A stretch of DNA of 51,667 bases from SIG455 sp045646385 (GCA_045646385.1 JAZRKQ010000019.1:1-51667); one strand, 5' to 3'; shown: positions 1 through 8,761, counted from the stretch's first letter. Notes: a model not told the origin generated them from the letters alone. Numbers and translations are program-made.

Positions 1-1
1 C

Positions 2-445
2 CTCTTAAAAGCGGCGAAAGAATTGAAAATGAAGAAACTTGCCTTTTCCGAAGAAGCAAAGCATGACCTCAACATCTTGAAGGCGGCAACAGAAGAAATT
101 TTAGATATTACGGTAACATCCTATATAAAAGGAGATATTGCCCTTGCAAACAAGGTTGAACCCTTGGAGCAGGTTATAGACTCACTTACCTCGGAAATTA
201 AGGCAAAGCATATTGAAAGACTCCACAGGGGAGAATGTACCATAGAAATGGGATTTATTTTGTCCGATGTATTAAGCAATTTTGAAAGAATTTCCGACCA
301 TTGCTCAAATATTGCCGTATGCTTTATAGAGATTGCCAACGATTCATTTGAAACCCACGAATATCTTAAACAGATTAAAGCGGGCGGTGAAGATTTCGAT
401 AAAATGTACGAAGCATATAACGAAAAATATCATATTGCAAATTAA
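2..445 (+). CDS. Na/Pi cotransporter family protein, C-terminal PhoU-like part (5' truncated)
   Basis: The reading frame is open to the left edge of the window, so this is the C-terminal 147 residues of a longer protein. What remains is helical with charged and hydrophobic heptads, and contains ISDHCSNIA, a typical PhoU-domain helix motif. Proteins of the NptA/YjbB type carry such a PhoU domain after the membrane part and are thought to move sodium and phosphate. The transmembrane part lies outside the window, so the transporter assignment is inference from the tail. A free PhoU regulator is the main alternative. The segment ends with TAA, followed by about 150 bp of non-coding sequence. Confidence 0.65.
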   Translation, partial: LLKAAKELKMKKLAFSEEAKHDLNILKAATEEILDITVTSYIKGDIALANKVEPLEQVIDSLTSEIKAKHIERLHRGECTIEMGFILSDVLSNFERISDHCSNIAVCFIEIANDSFETHEYLKQIKAGGEDFDKMYEAYNEKYHIAN

Positions 446-452
446 TCCGGTT

Positions 453-505
453 GAAAATGGTGCTTGGCGACCTCATATAGGGGATATTCGCTTTTGCACC
501 TTTTT
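453..505 (+). terminator. possible intrinsic terminator
   Basis: GAAAATGGTGC and GCACCTTTTTC form the outer stem with one mismatch. GCGA/TCGC and CCT/AGG pairings lie inside, and a short T run follows. It sits just after the PhoU-domain gene. The loop is large, so this is a weak call. Confidence 0.3.
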
Positions 506-599
506 CAATATCTGTCTTTGCGAAACTGAGGTTTTTTCAGCACGAATTTTTTTAATATCACCGCATAAAATAATACCAGTATTATTGAGGAGGCGGAAT

Positions 600-1085
600 A
601 TGAAAAAAATATGGTCAGAATTTTATAATAAAATAAAAAAGGCAGATGTATTCGGTAAAAAAACTTTTATGGTTTTATATTCGTCTGCATGTGTGTGTGT
701 AATGATTATTGCTGTTGCACAAGTAGGCCTTAAAACTAATGCAACAAGGCATTTTTTTACAGACATAGACACATACGAGGGCGCATATTTTGAGGCCACC
801 TCTGAGGTGTATACAAATCAGGAGCATACGGTTACCCTGTATGCAGAATCAGATAATTTTAATAAGGCAGAAATCCGTCTGAACGGAAAAAGTTTTTCTG
901 CACTTACGGCAGGCAATAACGAGATAAAAATTACAGAGCCGGCTGTTGTGGAAATTTACGCGCCCGAAAGCATAGTTAATGTTAAACTTACAGATATAAG
1001 CGACAGATTAGTTCTTTATACTGCGGATAGAGAGATAAGAGTAGATAACGGATTAAAAATTTTTGGGAGATTTGGAATTAAGTGA
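600..1085 (+). CDS. small single-pass membrane protein of unknown function
   Basis: The 161-residue product starts at the ATG at 600, preceded by a strong GAGGAGG ribosome binding site; the frame is open upstream but without such a site. A basic N-terminus (about residues 1-20) is followed by one hydrophobic segment (about 21-45), then a domain of about 110 residues rich in beta-strand-like stretches and predicted to lie outside the cytoplasm. I do not recognise a family. It stands alone between the PhoU-domain gene and the cmk promoter, so context gives no function. An extracytoplasmic beta-sandwich anchored by one helix is the most that can be said. Confidence 0.6.
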   Translation: MKKIWSEFYNKIKKADVFGKKTFMVLYSSACVCVMIIAVAQVGLKTNATRHFFTDIDTYEGAYFEATSEVYTNQEHTVTLYAESDNFNKAEIRLNGKSFSALTAGNNEIKITEPAVVEIYAPESIVNVKLTDISDRLVLYTADREIRVDNGLKIFGRFGIK

Positions 1086-1093
1086 AATTATAG

Positions 1094-1122
1094 TTGTAAA
1101 ATATATGAAATTGTGATATGAT
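1094..1122 (+). promoter_or_regulatory. sigma-A promoter of the cmk operon
   Basis: TTGTAA (1094-1099) and TATGAT (1117-1122) are separated by exactly 17 bp. The predicted start is near 1130, about 25 nt before the cmk ATG. Confidence 0.7.
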
Positions 1123-1154
1123 ATTACAGTATGATATTTAAGGGAGATATACAG

Positions 1155-1826
1155 ATGATAAATATTGCAATAGACGGGCCTGCCGGTGCAGGTAAAAGCA
1201 GTGTGGCAAAGGCTGTTGCTGCAAAATACGGATATATTTATGTAGATACGGGCGCTTTGTACCGTGCTTTGGCATATAAAGCCATAGAGAGCGGAATAGA
1301 TATAGCCGATGCTGAATCAGTTAAGGACATGCTTTCAATAACAAAACTTAATATTGCATATAATGAACTTGGTCAGCGTATTTTTTTGGACGGTGAAGAT
1401 GTTTCTGATTATATAAGAACTGCCGCTGTATCAATGGGTGCGTCCGATATATCTGCTATTGGCTTTGTTCGTGAGTGGCTTTTGGACATGCAGAAAGACA
1501 TTGCAAAAACAAATAACTGTATAATGGACGGCAGAGATATTGGTACAACTATTCTGCCTGATGCAGATGTTAAAATATTTCTTACCGCATCAGTTGAGGA
1601 GCGCGCTCAAAGACGTTATAAAGAATTGATTGCAAAAGGCGAAGACGTTACTTTTGAAGCGGTTATTGAAGATGTTAAAACACGTGATTATAACGACTCT
1701 CATAGGGCGGTTTCGCCGCTTAAAAAGGCTGATGATGCCATAGAGGTAGATACCACAGGAATGAATATAGAACAATCGGTAGATGCTTTAATAAAAATAA
1801 TTGACAATTGCGTTAAAGGAGAATAA
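1155..1826 (+). CDS. cmk: cytidylate kinase
   Basis: Cmk phosphorylates CMP and dCMP with ATP in the cytoplasm. The 223-residue product has the P-loop GPAGAGKS at residues 8-15, the DTGALYRAL motif from residue 31 and DGRDIGT in the middle, all standard for the family, and it has the usual length. The ATG at 1155 is preceded by AAGGGAGAT; an ATG 24 bp upstream lacks a ribosome binding site and would lengthen the N-terminus unusually. The stop is one base before the plsC start, and cmk-plsC-ispH/rpsA is a conserved clostridial order, so one transcript from the promoter at 1094 is likely. Confidence 0.95.
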   Translation: MINIAIDGPAGAGKSSVAKAVAAKYGYIYVDTGALYRALAYKAIESGIDIADAESVKDMLSITKLNIAYNELGQRIFLDGEDVSDYIRTAAVSMGASDISAIGFVREWLLDMQKDIAKTNNCIMDGRDIGTTILPDADVKIFLTASVEERAQRRYKELIAKGEDVTFEAVIEDVKTRDYNDSHRAVSPLKKADDAIEVDTTGMNIEQSVDALIKIIDNCVKGE

Positions 1827-1827
1827 G

Positions 1828-2412
1828 ATGTTTAAAGTATTGGTAACATTAGTTAAGGCTTTTGTAAAGGTCTTTTTCAGAATACGCATTGTCGGAGAAG
1901 AAAATATTCCTGCAGAAGGCGGATGTATAGTATGCGCCAATCACGCAAGCAACTGGGACCCTGTTTTCCTTGTTGTACTTCTTACAAGGAGATTGTATTT
2001 CCTTGCAAAAGCAGAACTTTTTAAAATTCCTGTAATCGGTGCTATTATTAAGGGGATCGGTATGATACCCGTTAAAAGAAATGCTTCTGATATAAGCGCT
2101 GTACGCACAGCAATATCTGTTCTTAATGACGGTAAGGCACTTGGCATTTTTCCGGAAGGCAGAAGAGTTAAAAAAGGAGAGACAGGCTCTGCCAAAGCAG
2201 GCGTTGCATTTATTGCCGTAAAAGCGGCTGCATCTGTTGTACCGGTGTATATTGATGCAACGTATAAGCCTTTTTCTAAAGTTACAATACATATAGGTAA
2301 GGCGCAGGACTTTGCCGTATATAACAAAGCAAGGCTTTCTTCTGAACAATTGGGGCAGATAAGTAATGATTTGTTTAAAAATATTTATGCGCTTGCGGAG
2401 GTTGACGAGTGA
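1828..2412 (+). CDS. plsC: 1-acyl-sn-glycerol-3-phosphate acyltransferase
   Basis: PlsC adds the second acyl chain to lysophosphatidic acid to give phosphatidic acid at the inner face of the membrane. The 194-residue product is of the short bacterial type. It shows NHASNWDP (catalytic His39 and Asp44 of the HX4D motif), the FPEGRR substrate-binding motif and a hydrophobic N-terminal stretch. The start at 1828 follows AAAGGAGAA and lies right after the cmk stop. Its GTGA end overlaps the ispH GTG start, suggesting translational coupling. Confidence 0.92.
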   Translation: MFKVLVTLVKAFVKVFFRIRIVGEENIPAEGGCIVCANHASNWDPVFLVVLLTRRLYFLAKAELFKIPVIGAIIKGIGMIPVKRNASDISAVRTAISVLNDGKALGIFPEGRRVKKGETGSAKAGVAFIAVKAAASVVPVYIDATYKPFSKVTIHIGKAQDFAVYNKARLSSEQLGQISNDLFKNIYALAEVDE

Positions 2413-4394
2413 TTACAGTGGCAAAAACTGCCGGATTTTGCTTTGGAGTAAATCGTGCAGTTGAATTTTTAGAAAATACAGATAACCCAACCGCTACATT
2501 AGGACCTATTATCCATAATACTGCTGTAGTAGAAAATTTAAAATCTAACGGTGTTACAGCAATTGATAAAATAGACGAACTTCCAGATAATACCGTTTTA
2601 GCCATAAGAACACACGGTGTAGGCAAACACGTGTATGACGAGATAGATTCAGCGGGATATAAGTATGTTGATTTAACGTGCCCGTTTGTAAAAAAAATCC
2701 ATAAGATAGTTGCAGAAAAATATGCTGACGGGTATAAAATAGTAATTATCGGCGATAAAAAACACCCTGAGGTTATAGGAATTAACGGTTGGTGTGAAAA
2801 TAAGGCAATAGTTGCACTTGACATATCGGATTTAAGTGGTAAAATAGAAGAGTATGATAAGGTTTGTGTAGTGTCGCAAACTACTATGGATAGAAAAACT
2901 TTCACAAAAATTGAAAAATTTTTAAAAAACCATTGCCAAACCATACAGGTTTTTGATACAATATGTAGTGCGACCAATGAAAGACAGACAGAGGCAGAGG
3001 AACTTGCAAAGAAATCCGACGTAATGATTGTTATCGGCGGATACCACAGTTCCAATTCACGTAAACTTGCTGAAGTCTGCAAAAAGTATTGTAAAGATAC
3101 TTATCAGATTGAATGTTTTGAGGATTTTCCTCAGAATATAGATATATCGGCGAAAAACGTCGGTATAACGGCGGGGGCATCAACTCCTGCGTGCATTATA
3201 AAGGAGGTTTCATTTAAAATGGAAGAAATGAACAAGACTGTTGGCGACAGCTTCGCCGAGCAATTTGAGGAGTATGAAAAATCTCTCATAACTTTACATA
3301 CAGGAGACAGAGTAACGGGCACCGTTATCGGTGTTACGGACGCAGGCGTTAGCGTAAATCTCGGCTATAAGTCCGACGGATTTATCCCTGCCGGCGAAAT
3401 GACCGATGATCCCAGTGCTGATATTAAGTCAATGGTTAAACCCGGCGACGAGATTGAAGTGTTTGTTGTAAGAGTTAATGACGTTGAGGGTGAAGTTACA
3501 CTTTCAAAGAAAAAGATTGACGCAATCAACAGCGAAAACCTGCTTGTTGCTGCTGCTGAGAGTAAAGAAATTCTTACAGGCAAAGTTATTCAGGTAGTAA
3601 ATAAAGGTGTTGTAGTAAGTTATAAAGGTGCAAGAGTATTTGTTCCTGCATCTCAGGCAAGCGACAGATATTTAAGTGACCTCAGCGTTTTGGTTGGTCA
3701 GGAAGTATCTTTCAGAATTATTGATATGAAAAAAGAACGCGGCAGAAATAAAATCGTTGCTTCTGTTAAAGACGTTCTTAAAGAGCAGAAAGCAGCACTT
3801 TCTGAAAAATTCTGGGCAGAGGTTGAAGTAGGTAAAGTTTACACAGGTACTGTTAAATCTCTTACCAAGTTTGGTGCATTCGTTGATATCGGCGGTGTAG
3901 ACGGTCTTATCCACATCTCTGAACTTTCATGGGCTAAAATTAAACACCCTTCAGAGGTTGTTTCCGAAGGCGATGTTGTTGAAACATATGTTTTAGATGT
4001 AGACAAAGAAAAAGGCAAAGTTTCTTTGGGTTATAAAAAGACAGAGGACAACCCTTGGAATAAAGTTGCTGCAGAAATCACAGAGGGTGCAGTTATCGAT
4101 TGTAAGATTGTAAGAATCGTTCCCTTTGGTGCATTTGCAGAAATCTTCCCCGGTGTTGATGGTCTTATCCACATTTCTCAGGTTGCTAACAAGAGAATTG
4201 GTCGTGTTGAAGAAGAACTCACAATCGGTCAGCACGTACAGGCTAAAGTTGTTGAACTCGACATGGAAAACAAAAAAATTGGCTTGAGCATCCGTGCTTT
4301 GCTTGAACCCGAAGCACCTGCTGAGAAAGTTGCAGAAGATGCACCCGTAGCAGAAGAGGTTGTAGAAGACGCTCCTGCTGCAGACGCTGAATAA
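2409..4394 (+). CDS. ispH-rpsA: 4-hydroxy-3-methylbut-2-enyl diphosphate reductase fused to ribosomal protein S1
   Basis: The 661-residue fusion joins two enzymes or factors known separately elsewhere. Residues 1-270 are IspH, the last MEP-pathway enzyme, which turns HMBPP into IPP and DMAPP. The three [4Fe-4S] cysteines are Cys11 (GFCFG), Cys91 (DLTCPF) and Cys186 (TICSAT), with His36, His69, His119 and Glu121 also present. Residues about 296-625 hold four S1 RNA-binding domains, followed by an Ala/Glu/Pro-rich acidic tail. The GTG start overlaps the plsC stop. Such fusions are common in Clostridia. Unusually, a near-consensus ribosome binding site and an in-frame ATG at 3219 lie at the domain junction, so separate S1 (391 residues) may also be made. 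Codons after the junction look more biased toward highly expressed usage. Confidence 0.95.
   Translation: MITVAKTAGFCFGVNRAVEFLENTDNPTATLGPIIHNTAVVENLKSNGVTAIDKIDELPDNTVLAIRTHGVGKHVYDEIDSAGYKYVDLTCPFVKKIHKIVAEKYADGYKIVIIGDKKHPEVIGINGWCENKAIVALDISDLSGKIEEYDKVCVVSQTTMDRKTFTKIEKFLKNHCQTIQVFDTICSATNERQTEAEELAKKSDVMIVIGGYHSSNSRKLAEVCKKYCKDTYQIECFEDFPQNIDISAKNVGITAGASTPACIIKEVSFKMEEMNKTVGDSFAEQFEEYEKSLITLHTGDRVTGTVIGVTDAGVSVNLGYKSDGFIPAGEMTDDPSADIKSMVKPGDEIEVFVVRVNDVEGEVTLSKKKIDAINSENLLVAAAESKEILTGKVIQVVNKGVVVSYKGARVFVPASQASDRYLSDLSVLVGQEVSFRIIDMKKERGRNKIVASVKDVLKEQKAALSEKFWAEVEVGKVYTGTVKSLTKFGAFVDIGGVDGLIHISELSWAKIKHPSEVVSEGDVVETYVLDVDKEKGKVSLGYKKTEDNPWNKVAAEITEGAVIDCKIVRIVPFGAFAEIFPGVDGLIHISQVANKRIGRVEEELTIGQHVQAKVVELDMENKKIGLSIRALLEPEAPAEKVAEDAPVAEEVVEDAPAADAE
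3200..3221 (+). promoter_or_regulatory. internal ribosome binding site and ATG at the IspH/S1 junction
   Basis: AAAGGAGG (about 3200-3207) is followed after about 11 nt by an in-frame ATG at 3219 (codon 271). The Shine-Dalgarno bases encode the conserved KEV of the IspH C-terminus. Initiation here would give S1 alone, starting MEEMNKTVGD. Confidence 0.55.
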
Positions 4395-4417
4395 TCGACA
4401 TAATTTTTTGAATTTAT

Positions 4418-4454
4418 ACAATATCCAATGTAATAATATTGCATTGGATATTGT
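4418..4454 (+). terminator. hairpin after rpsA, possible weak terminator or attenuator
   Basis: ACAATATCCAATG and CATTGGATATTGT form a perfect 13-bp stem around an 11-nt loop. The following bases are T-rich but broken (TGTATAAT), so termination may be partial. It lies just before the ribosome binding site of the next gene. Confidence 0.4.
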
Positions 4455-4479
4455 TGTATAATCCGAAGGAGGTTACATA

Positions 4480-5262
4480 ATGAAATCTATCATATCAATA
4501 TTACTTGCTTTTATGCTGCTTCTTTGTGCATCCTCCGCTATGTGTGCGCAGGGGAATGTTTCGGATATTATAGGCGGTGCTCAGGACTATCTGCTGCTGG
4601 CAACTGTAGTCGATATTGAAGGCTCGTCAATTATATTGGCACCATACCATTCAATCTACACAGAAAATGATAAGCCTACACAATCGCTTAACGAAAATAT
4701 TGCAGTTGAAAAATTCAGATATTCGTATTGTGACGACCATACTGATATTTCTATGTCGCCAAGGGTGGGGGATAATATCTTTATCTCTCTTGATAAAAAC
4801 GGTTCTAAGTATTCTATGGCAAATGGTGCATATAAAATAAGTTCCGTTGATTATAAACTGCTTACATTTTATGCATCTGAAAGTATGCGTGAAAGTGATT
4901 GCCTTGCAGATATTGTGGCACTTGCATATTTTGTGCGCACAGACGGCAGTATGCGTGATTTTCGCTTTGAAAATGGCACTTTAACCACGTATATTGACGA
5001 AAGACCTCTTACGTTATACCCGACAGAAAACATAGGGGAAACTATCTCTTTTGTAAATTTAAGCGGTCAGGTTATTGAAAGTGCAAAGATAAAAGATGTA
5101 ATCAAAGAAGGCGAGTACGCTGTTGAAGATGAGTTTGATTACAGATGGCTTATAGCATACGGTATAATCTTTTTAGGTGTGCTTGTTGGCGGTATAGTGG
5201 TATATAATGCAACAGCTAAAGATATACTTAACAGAAATAGTAACAGAAAGGAATCAAAATAA
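4480..5262 (+). CDS. secreted or membrane-anchored protein of unknown function
   Basis: The 260-residue product begins with a clear signal peptide (MKSIISILLAFMLLLCASS, cleavage likely near residue 23). It ends with a membrane helix (about residues 226-246) followed by a short basic tail. The middle is a soluble extracytoplasmic region with no motif I recognise. It is preceded by GAAGGAGG. Its stop overlaps the start of the Nudix gene by one base (TAATG), so the two are probably co-translated. No function can be given; a type I membrane protein with an external domain is supported. Confidence 0.65.
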   Translation: MKSIISILLAFMLLLCASSAMCAQGNVSDIIGGAQDYLLLATVVDIEGSSIILAPYHSIYTENDKPTQSLNENIAVEKFRYSYCDDHTDISMSPRVGDNIFISLDKNGSKYSMANGAYKISSVDYKLLTFYASESMRESDCLADIVALAYFVRTDGSMRDFRFENGTLTTYIDERPLTLYPTENIGETISFVNLSGQVIESAKIKDVIKEGEYAVEDEFDYRWLIAYGIIFLGVLVGGIVVYNATAKDILNRNSNRKESK

Positions 5263-5801
5263 TGGACTTCTTTGAAAAAACAATTGATACCGACGTTAAG
5301 TTTGAAGGCAGAATACTTACTATGCGTGTAGATACTGTTGAACTTTCAGACGGCACCACATCAACGCGTGAGATTATAGAACATCCCGGCGGTGTTGCGG
5401 TAATTGCAGTTGATGAAAACGGATATGTGCCTATGGTTACACAGTTCCGTAAACCTTACGAAAAAATGGTTATGGAACTTCCTGCAGGAAAACTTGATAA
5501 CGGAGAAGAGCCGCTTAACTGCGGAATACGCGAACTTGAGGAAGAAACAGGCCTTAAAGCAAAAAACTTTGTTTCGCTCGGTTCTATGATGCCATCGCCC
5601 GGTTATGCAAAGGAACTTATCTATATTTACCTTGCAACAGATTTGTACGAAGGAACTGTGCATCTTGACGAGGGCGAATTTTTGTCCGTAGAAAAATATC
5701 ATATAAATGACCTTGTTAAAATGGTTATGAATAATGAACTGCAAGACGCCAAAACAGTAATAGGCATATTAAAAGCCGCGGAGTATTTAAAAAATAAGTG
5801 A
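5262..5801 (+). CDS. nudF: ADP-ribose pyrophosphatase-type Nudix hydrolase
   Basis: Enzymes of this group split ADP-ribose into AMP and ribose 5-phosphate. The 179-residue product has a complete Nudix box from Gly76 to Leu98, including REL at 90-92 and the metal-binding Glu93-95 run. Pro-Gly pairs near residue 128 (PSPGYA) match the ADP-ribose subfamily. The start overlaps the stop of the preceding membrane-protein gene by one base. A strong hairpin terminator follows, closing the operon that begins at cmk. Substrate specificity is by family similarity only. Confidence 0.85.
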   Translation: MDFFEKTIDTDVKFEGRILTMRVDTVELSDGTTSTREIIEHPGGVAVIAVDENGYVPMVTQFRKPYEKMVMELPAGKLDNGEEPLNCGIRELEEETGLKAKNFVSLGSMMPSPGYAKELIYIYLATDLYEGTVHLDEGEFLSVEKYHINDLVKMVMNNELQDAKTVIGILKAAEYLKNK

Positions 5802-5805
5802 TTGT

Positions 5806-5841
5806 AAAAATGCTGAACGAATTAATCGTTCAGCATTTTTT
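5806..5841. terminator. bidirectional intrinsic terminator
   Basis: A perfect hairpin (TGCTGAACGA/TCGTTCAGCA, extended by A/T pairs) has an A run before it and a T run after it. It sits between the converging nudF and abgT-like genes and can end transcription from both sides. Confidence 0.85.
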
Positions 5842-5876
5842 AGTATCCCCTTATATTTCGGTTGAATGTGAGAGTT

Positions 5877-7406
5877 TCAAAATCCAAGAGGTATTTTAAA
5901 TATAACGAAAATTATAAGCAGTAAACTCCAACTTGCTAAAAATATTATAGAGTAGGGTGCCATCATAGATATAAGACTTCCTGCGGAAAAGTCGTCTTTA
6001 TATTTGCGCATATACATGATTACCACACCTGCATATGTCATAAGCGGTGTTATGGTGTTTGTGCATGAGTCTGCCAATCTATATGCTGCTGCAACAACAT
6101 CAGGAGTCATAGATTGATTAACATTATATAGCATTGGTATTAAGAGAGGTCCTAAAAGCATCCACTTTGCCGTCATTCCGCCAACAAATAAGTTGATAAT
6201 GGAAGTAACCAGAATAACTGCTAAAATTAGCAATATGGGCGATGAAGAAATACCGACTTTTTGCAAAAACGACGCACCAATGCTTGTTATAAATGTGTTT
6301 GCATTTGTATAAGCGAGTAATGAAAGGAAGTTATAGCAGAAAAAAGTAAGCACTATTACATATCCCATACCGCCTATCTGTTTTGCCATTGCACCTACTA
6401 AGTCTGATGCTGATTTGAATTTTTTTGCTGCAAATCCGTAAAACGCACCAGATACAAAAAACACTAAAGTAACTAGTAGTATAACATTATCTATATAAGG
6501 CGATACTTTGTTTCCGCTATCGTCAATATAAGACCGCAGAGGGAAAACAGCGAGCAGTATAACAAACACAAGAGAAAGTATAAAACCGAGTAATGCAAAT
6601 TTAAGAGCACGTTTTTCTTCGGATGTTACTTCTATATTGTCATCTTTGTGTAAATCGGTTAAATCTGTGTTACCATATTTTTTCTCGGTGATTTTAGTAG
6701 TGATTATGCCACCGACTATAACGAGTAAAAAGGTGGATACCGCTAAAAAATAATAGTTCATTGTTGCAGGAGTAAGCGGTTCTCCAGATTGTGATATAAA
6801 TGGTATTCCCTGACTCAGTGCAAATGATTTTGCATTAGCACCTATTACCACATCGGCAAATGTTGCGGGTACAAGATTAGCGCTGAATCCTGCTGATACC
6901 CCTGCAAAAGCCGCAGCCATACCCACCAAAGGGTTTTTGCCTATTCCTGCATAAAGCATACCTGCAAGTGGGATAAGCACAAGGTAGCCTACATCTGTTG
7001 CGATGTTTGTCATTATCCCTATAAAAACAAGTACATACGGCAACCATTTTTCGGGTACCACAATGCCCAAACGCCTTATAAGTGCTGATAAAAGACCTGA
7101 TTCCTCTGCAACACCAATTCCAAGCATTACAACTAAAATAATACCGAGTATACCGCTTCCGTATGCCAGCCAGTTGTTTAGTATTGCGTTAGAAAAAATC
7201 CATCGTATATTTTCAGATGTGAACATATATTTGAATTCATATACAGTTTTTGTGCCGTCATAAGAGGTTATAGAAAATTCTCTGCCGCCGAGCAGCAAAG
7301 ATATAAGCAGAAGTATAGCATATAAAATAACAAATATTATAACGGGATCGGGAATTAATTTTCCGATTTTTTCTGCTATAGAATATGATTTGCTGTTTTT
7401 GCTCAA
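5877..7406 (-). CDS. AbgT family transporter
   Basis: The 509-residue, very hydrophobic product has about 11-13 membrane segments. Matches to the AbgT (p-aminobenzoyl-glutamate / antimetabolite efflux) family include the N-terminal PDPVIIF segment, the NIATDVGYLVLIPL stretch and a GVSAGFSANL stretch. Family members import p-aminobenzoyl-glutamate or export sulfonamides; which applies here cannot be told. Translation apparently starts at TTG (7406), with GGAAAGGG about 10 nt upstream and no in-frame ATG near. It lies 40 bp after pfkA on the same strand and probably shares its transcript. Confidence 0.85.
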   Translation of the reverse strand: MSKNSKSYSIAEKIGKLIPDPVIIFVILYAILLLISLLLGGREFSITSYDGTKTVYEFKYMFTSENIRWIFSNAILNNWLAYGSGILGIILVVMLGIGVAEESGLLSALIRRLGIVVPEKWLPYVLVFIGIMTNIATDVGYLVLIPLAGMLYAGIGKNPLVGMAAAFAGVSAGFSANLVPATFADVVIGANAKSFALSQGIPFISQSGEPLTPATMNYYFLAVSTFLLVIVGGIITTKITEKKYGNTDLTDLHKDDNIEVTSEEKRALKFALLGFILSLVFVILLAVFPLRSYIDDSGNKVSPYIDNVILLVTLVFFVSGAFYGFAAKKFKSASDLVGAMAKQIGGMGYVIVLTFFCYNFLSLLAYTNANTFITSIGASFLQKVGISSSPILLILAVILVTSIINLFVGGMTAKWMLLGPLLIPMLYNVNQSMTPDVVAAAYRLADSCTNTITPLMTYAGVVIMYMRKYKDDFSAGSLISMMAPYSIIFLASWSLLLIIFVIFKIPLGF

Positions 7407-7446
7407 ACAAAAATCACCCTTTCCAAAATAGTGATTTTATATGTGG

Positions 7447-8541
7447 TTAATCACCAAACGAAATTCCTATATTTTTTGCAAAGCGAACCAATTCACCATT
7501 TGGGTCGACATTTTTTGTTTTCTTCCCGATTACATTATTTAGCGAATCGTAACTCATTTCGTTGCCTTTAAGAGTAACCATATTACCAAATTTCCCTTCC
7601 ATAGCAAGGTCTACTGCGTATGAGCCATACCGGGTGGAGAGTATTCTGTCGTATGCAGTTGGTGTGCCGCCGCGCTGAATATGGCCTAAAGTAGTTGCCC
7701 TTGCCTCTAAACCACATAGTTCTTCCAGTTCATCGGCAACTTTTGCGCCTATACCACCTAAACGGATAGGGTCGGGACTGTCTTCAACCACTTTGCTTAC
7801 AACCATTTCTCCGTCTACAGATTTTGCACCCTCAGATGCAACTATCACGCTGAACGATTTGCCGAATTTTTTTCGTGTGTTTATGGCATTTGCTATCTTG
7901 TTTATGTCGTATGGGATTTCAGGAATCATAATTGCATCGGCTCCGCCTGCAATACCTGCATTTAAACCAATCCAGCCGGCATATCTACCCATAACCTCAA
8001 GCACCATTATTCTGTGGTGCGACGATGCGGTTGTATGCAGTCTGTCAAGTGCCTCTGTTGCCACGCTTACTGCTGTGTCAAATCCAAATGTTGCGTCAGT
8101 TGATGCCAAGTCGTTGTCAATAGTTTTTGGCACGCCAATAACTTTTACACCTAAATTTGAAAAATCACGTCCACTTGTAAGAGTACCGTCGCCTCCTACA
8201 ATTAGCAAAGCATCAATTTCTGCTTTTTTTAGATTTTCAATTCCTATATGTGATACGTCTTTTAAAACCGTTTTTCCGTTTTCTTCAAACGGATACTGAA
8301 AAAGATTGTCTTTGTTAGAAGAGTGGAGAATTGTACCACCCAATGGAAGTATACCTGATATATTTTCAAGTGTAAGGGGTGTAAATTCGCCGGTATAAAG
8401 ACCTCTGTAACCGTTTCGTATACCTACAACTTCAAGTCCGTATTTCAGTATTGCCGTTCTTGTTGCGGCACGTATAACCGGATTAAGCCCTGGACAGTCA
8501 CCGCCGCCGGTTAATATACCTATCTTTTTAATTGAACTCAT
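7447..8541 (-). CDS. pfkA: 6-phosphofructokinase (group III type)
   Basis: The enzyme phosphorylates fructose 6-phosphate at the committed step of glycolysis. The 364-residue product shows GGGDCPG near the N-terminus, GGDGT at 116-120, PKTIDND at 138-144 and MGRYAGW. The Gly in GGDGT normally points to ATP as donor, while the Lys in PKTIDND is found in PPi-using enzymes and in the mixed group III. The length also fits group III, so the phosphoryl donor (ATP or PPi) is left open. The ATG is preceded by GGAGG. A promoter candidate lies at 8561-8590, and an AbgT transporter gene follows. Confidence 0.93.
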   Translation of the reverse strand: MSSIKKIGILTGGGDCPGLNPVIRAATRTAILKYGLEVVGIRNGYRGLYTGEFTPLTLENISGILPLGGTILHSSNKDNLFQYPFEENGKTVLKDVSHIGIENLKKAEIDALLIVGGDGTLTSGRDFSNLGVKVIGVPKTIDNDLASTDATFGFDTAVSVATEALDRLHTTASSHHRIMVLEVMGRYAGWIGLNAGIAGGADAIMIPEIPYDINKIANAINTRKKFGKSFSVIVASEGAKSVDGEMVVSKVVEDSPDPIRLGGIGAKVADELEELCGLEARATTLGHIQRGGTPTAYDRILSTRYGSYAVDLAMEGKFGNMVTLKGNEMSYDSLNNVIGKKTKNVDPNGELVRFAKNIGISFGD

Positions 8542-8560
8542 AAAAAACCTCCAATGTATT

Positions 8561-8590
8561 TATATAGATATTATTATCCGTATTTGCCAA
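8561..8590 (-). promoter_or_regulatory. candidate sigma-A promoter of pfkA
   Basis: On the minus strand TTGGCA (8590-8585) and TATATA (8566-8561) are 18 bp apart, just upstream of the pfkA ribosome binding site. The leader would be very short. The rest of 8591-8731 holds no gene that I can see. Confidence 0.4.
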
Positions 8591-8731
8591 TATATATACG
8601 ATTTATATATCCTTAAAATGGTATTAGACATTATTTAAGAGCATTTTTAAGAAATTTTAAATATGTTAAAAACATTACAAAAATGTTAAGTCTTATCCCT
8701 GCATATTCCGACAAATACAGATATATGCAGT

Positions 8732-8761
8732 TTGCGCATTTTGCAGCGTGTGTGTTAGAAT
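8732..8761 (+). promoter_or_regulatory. candidate promoter of the cortex-hydrolase gene
   Basis: TTGCGC and TAGAAT are 18 bp apart, with an extended -10 TG (TGTTAGAAT). Sporulation sigma factors cannot be excluded. Confidence 0.45.

Noticed and set aside
2375..3082. Long open frame on the minus strand opposite ispH
   Set aside because: It is a shadow of the ispH coding sequence, with no ribosome binding site and a non-protein-like composition.
4457..4462. TATAAT just before the gene at 4480 as a promoter
   Set aside because: No -35 at the right distance, and the start would fall in the ribosome binding site.
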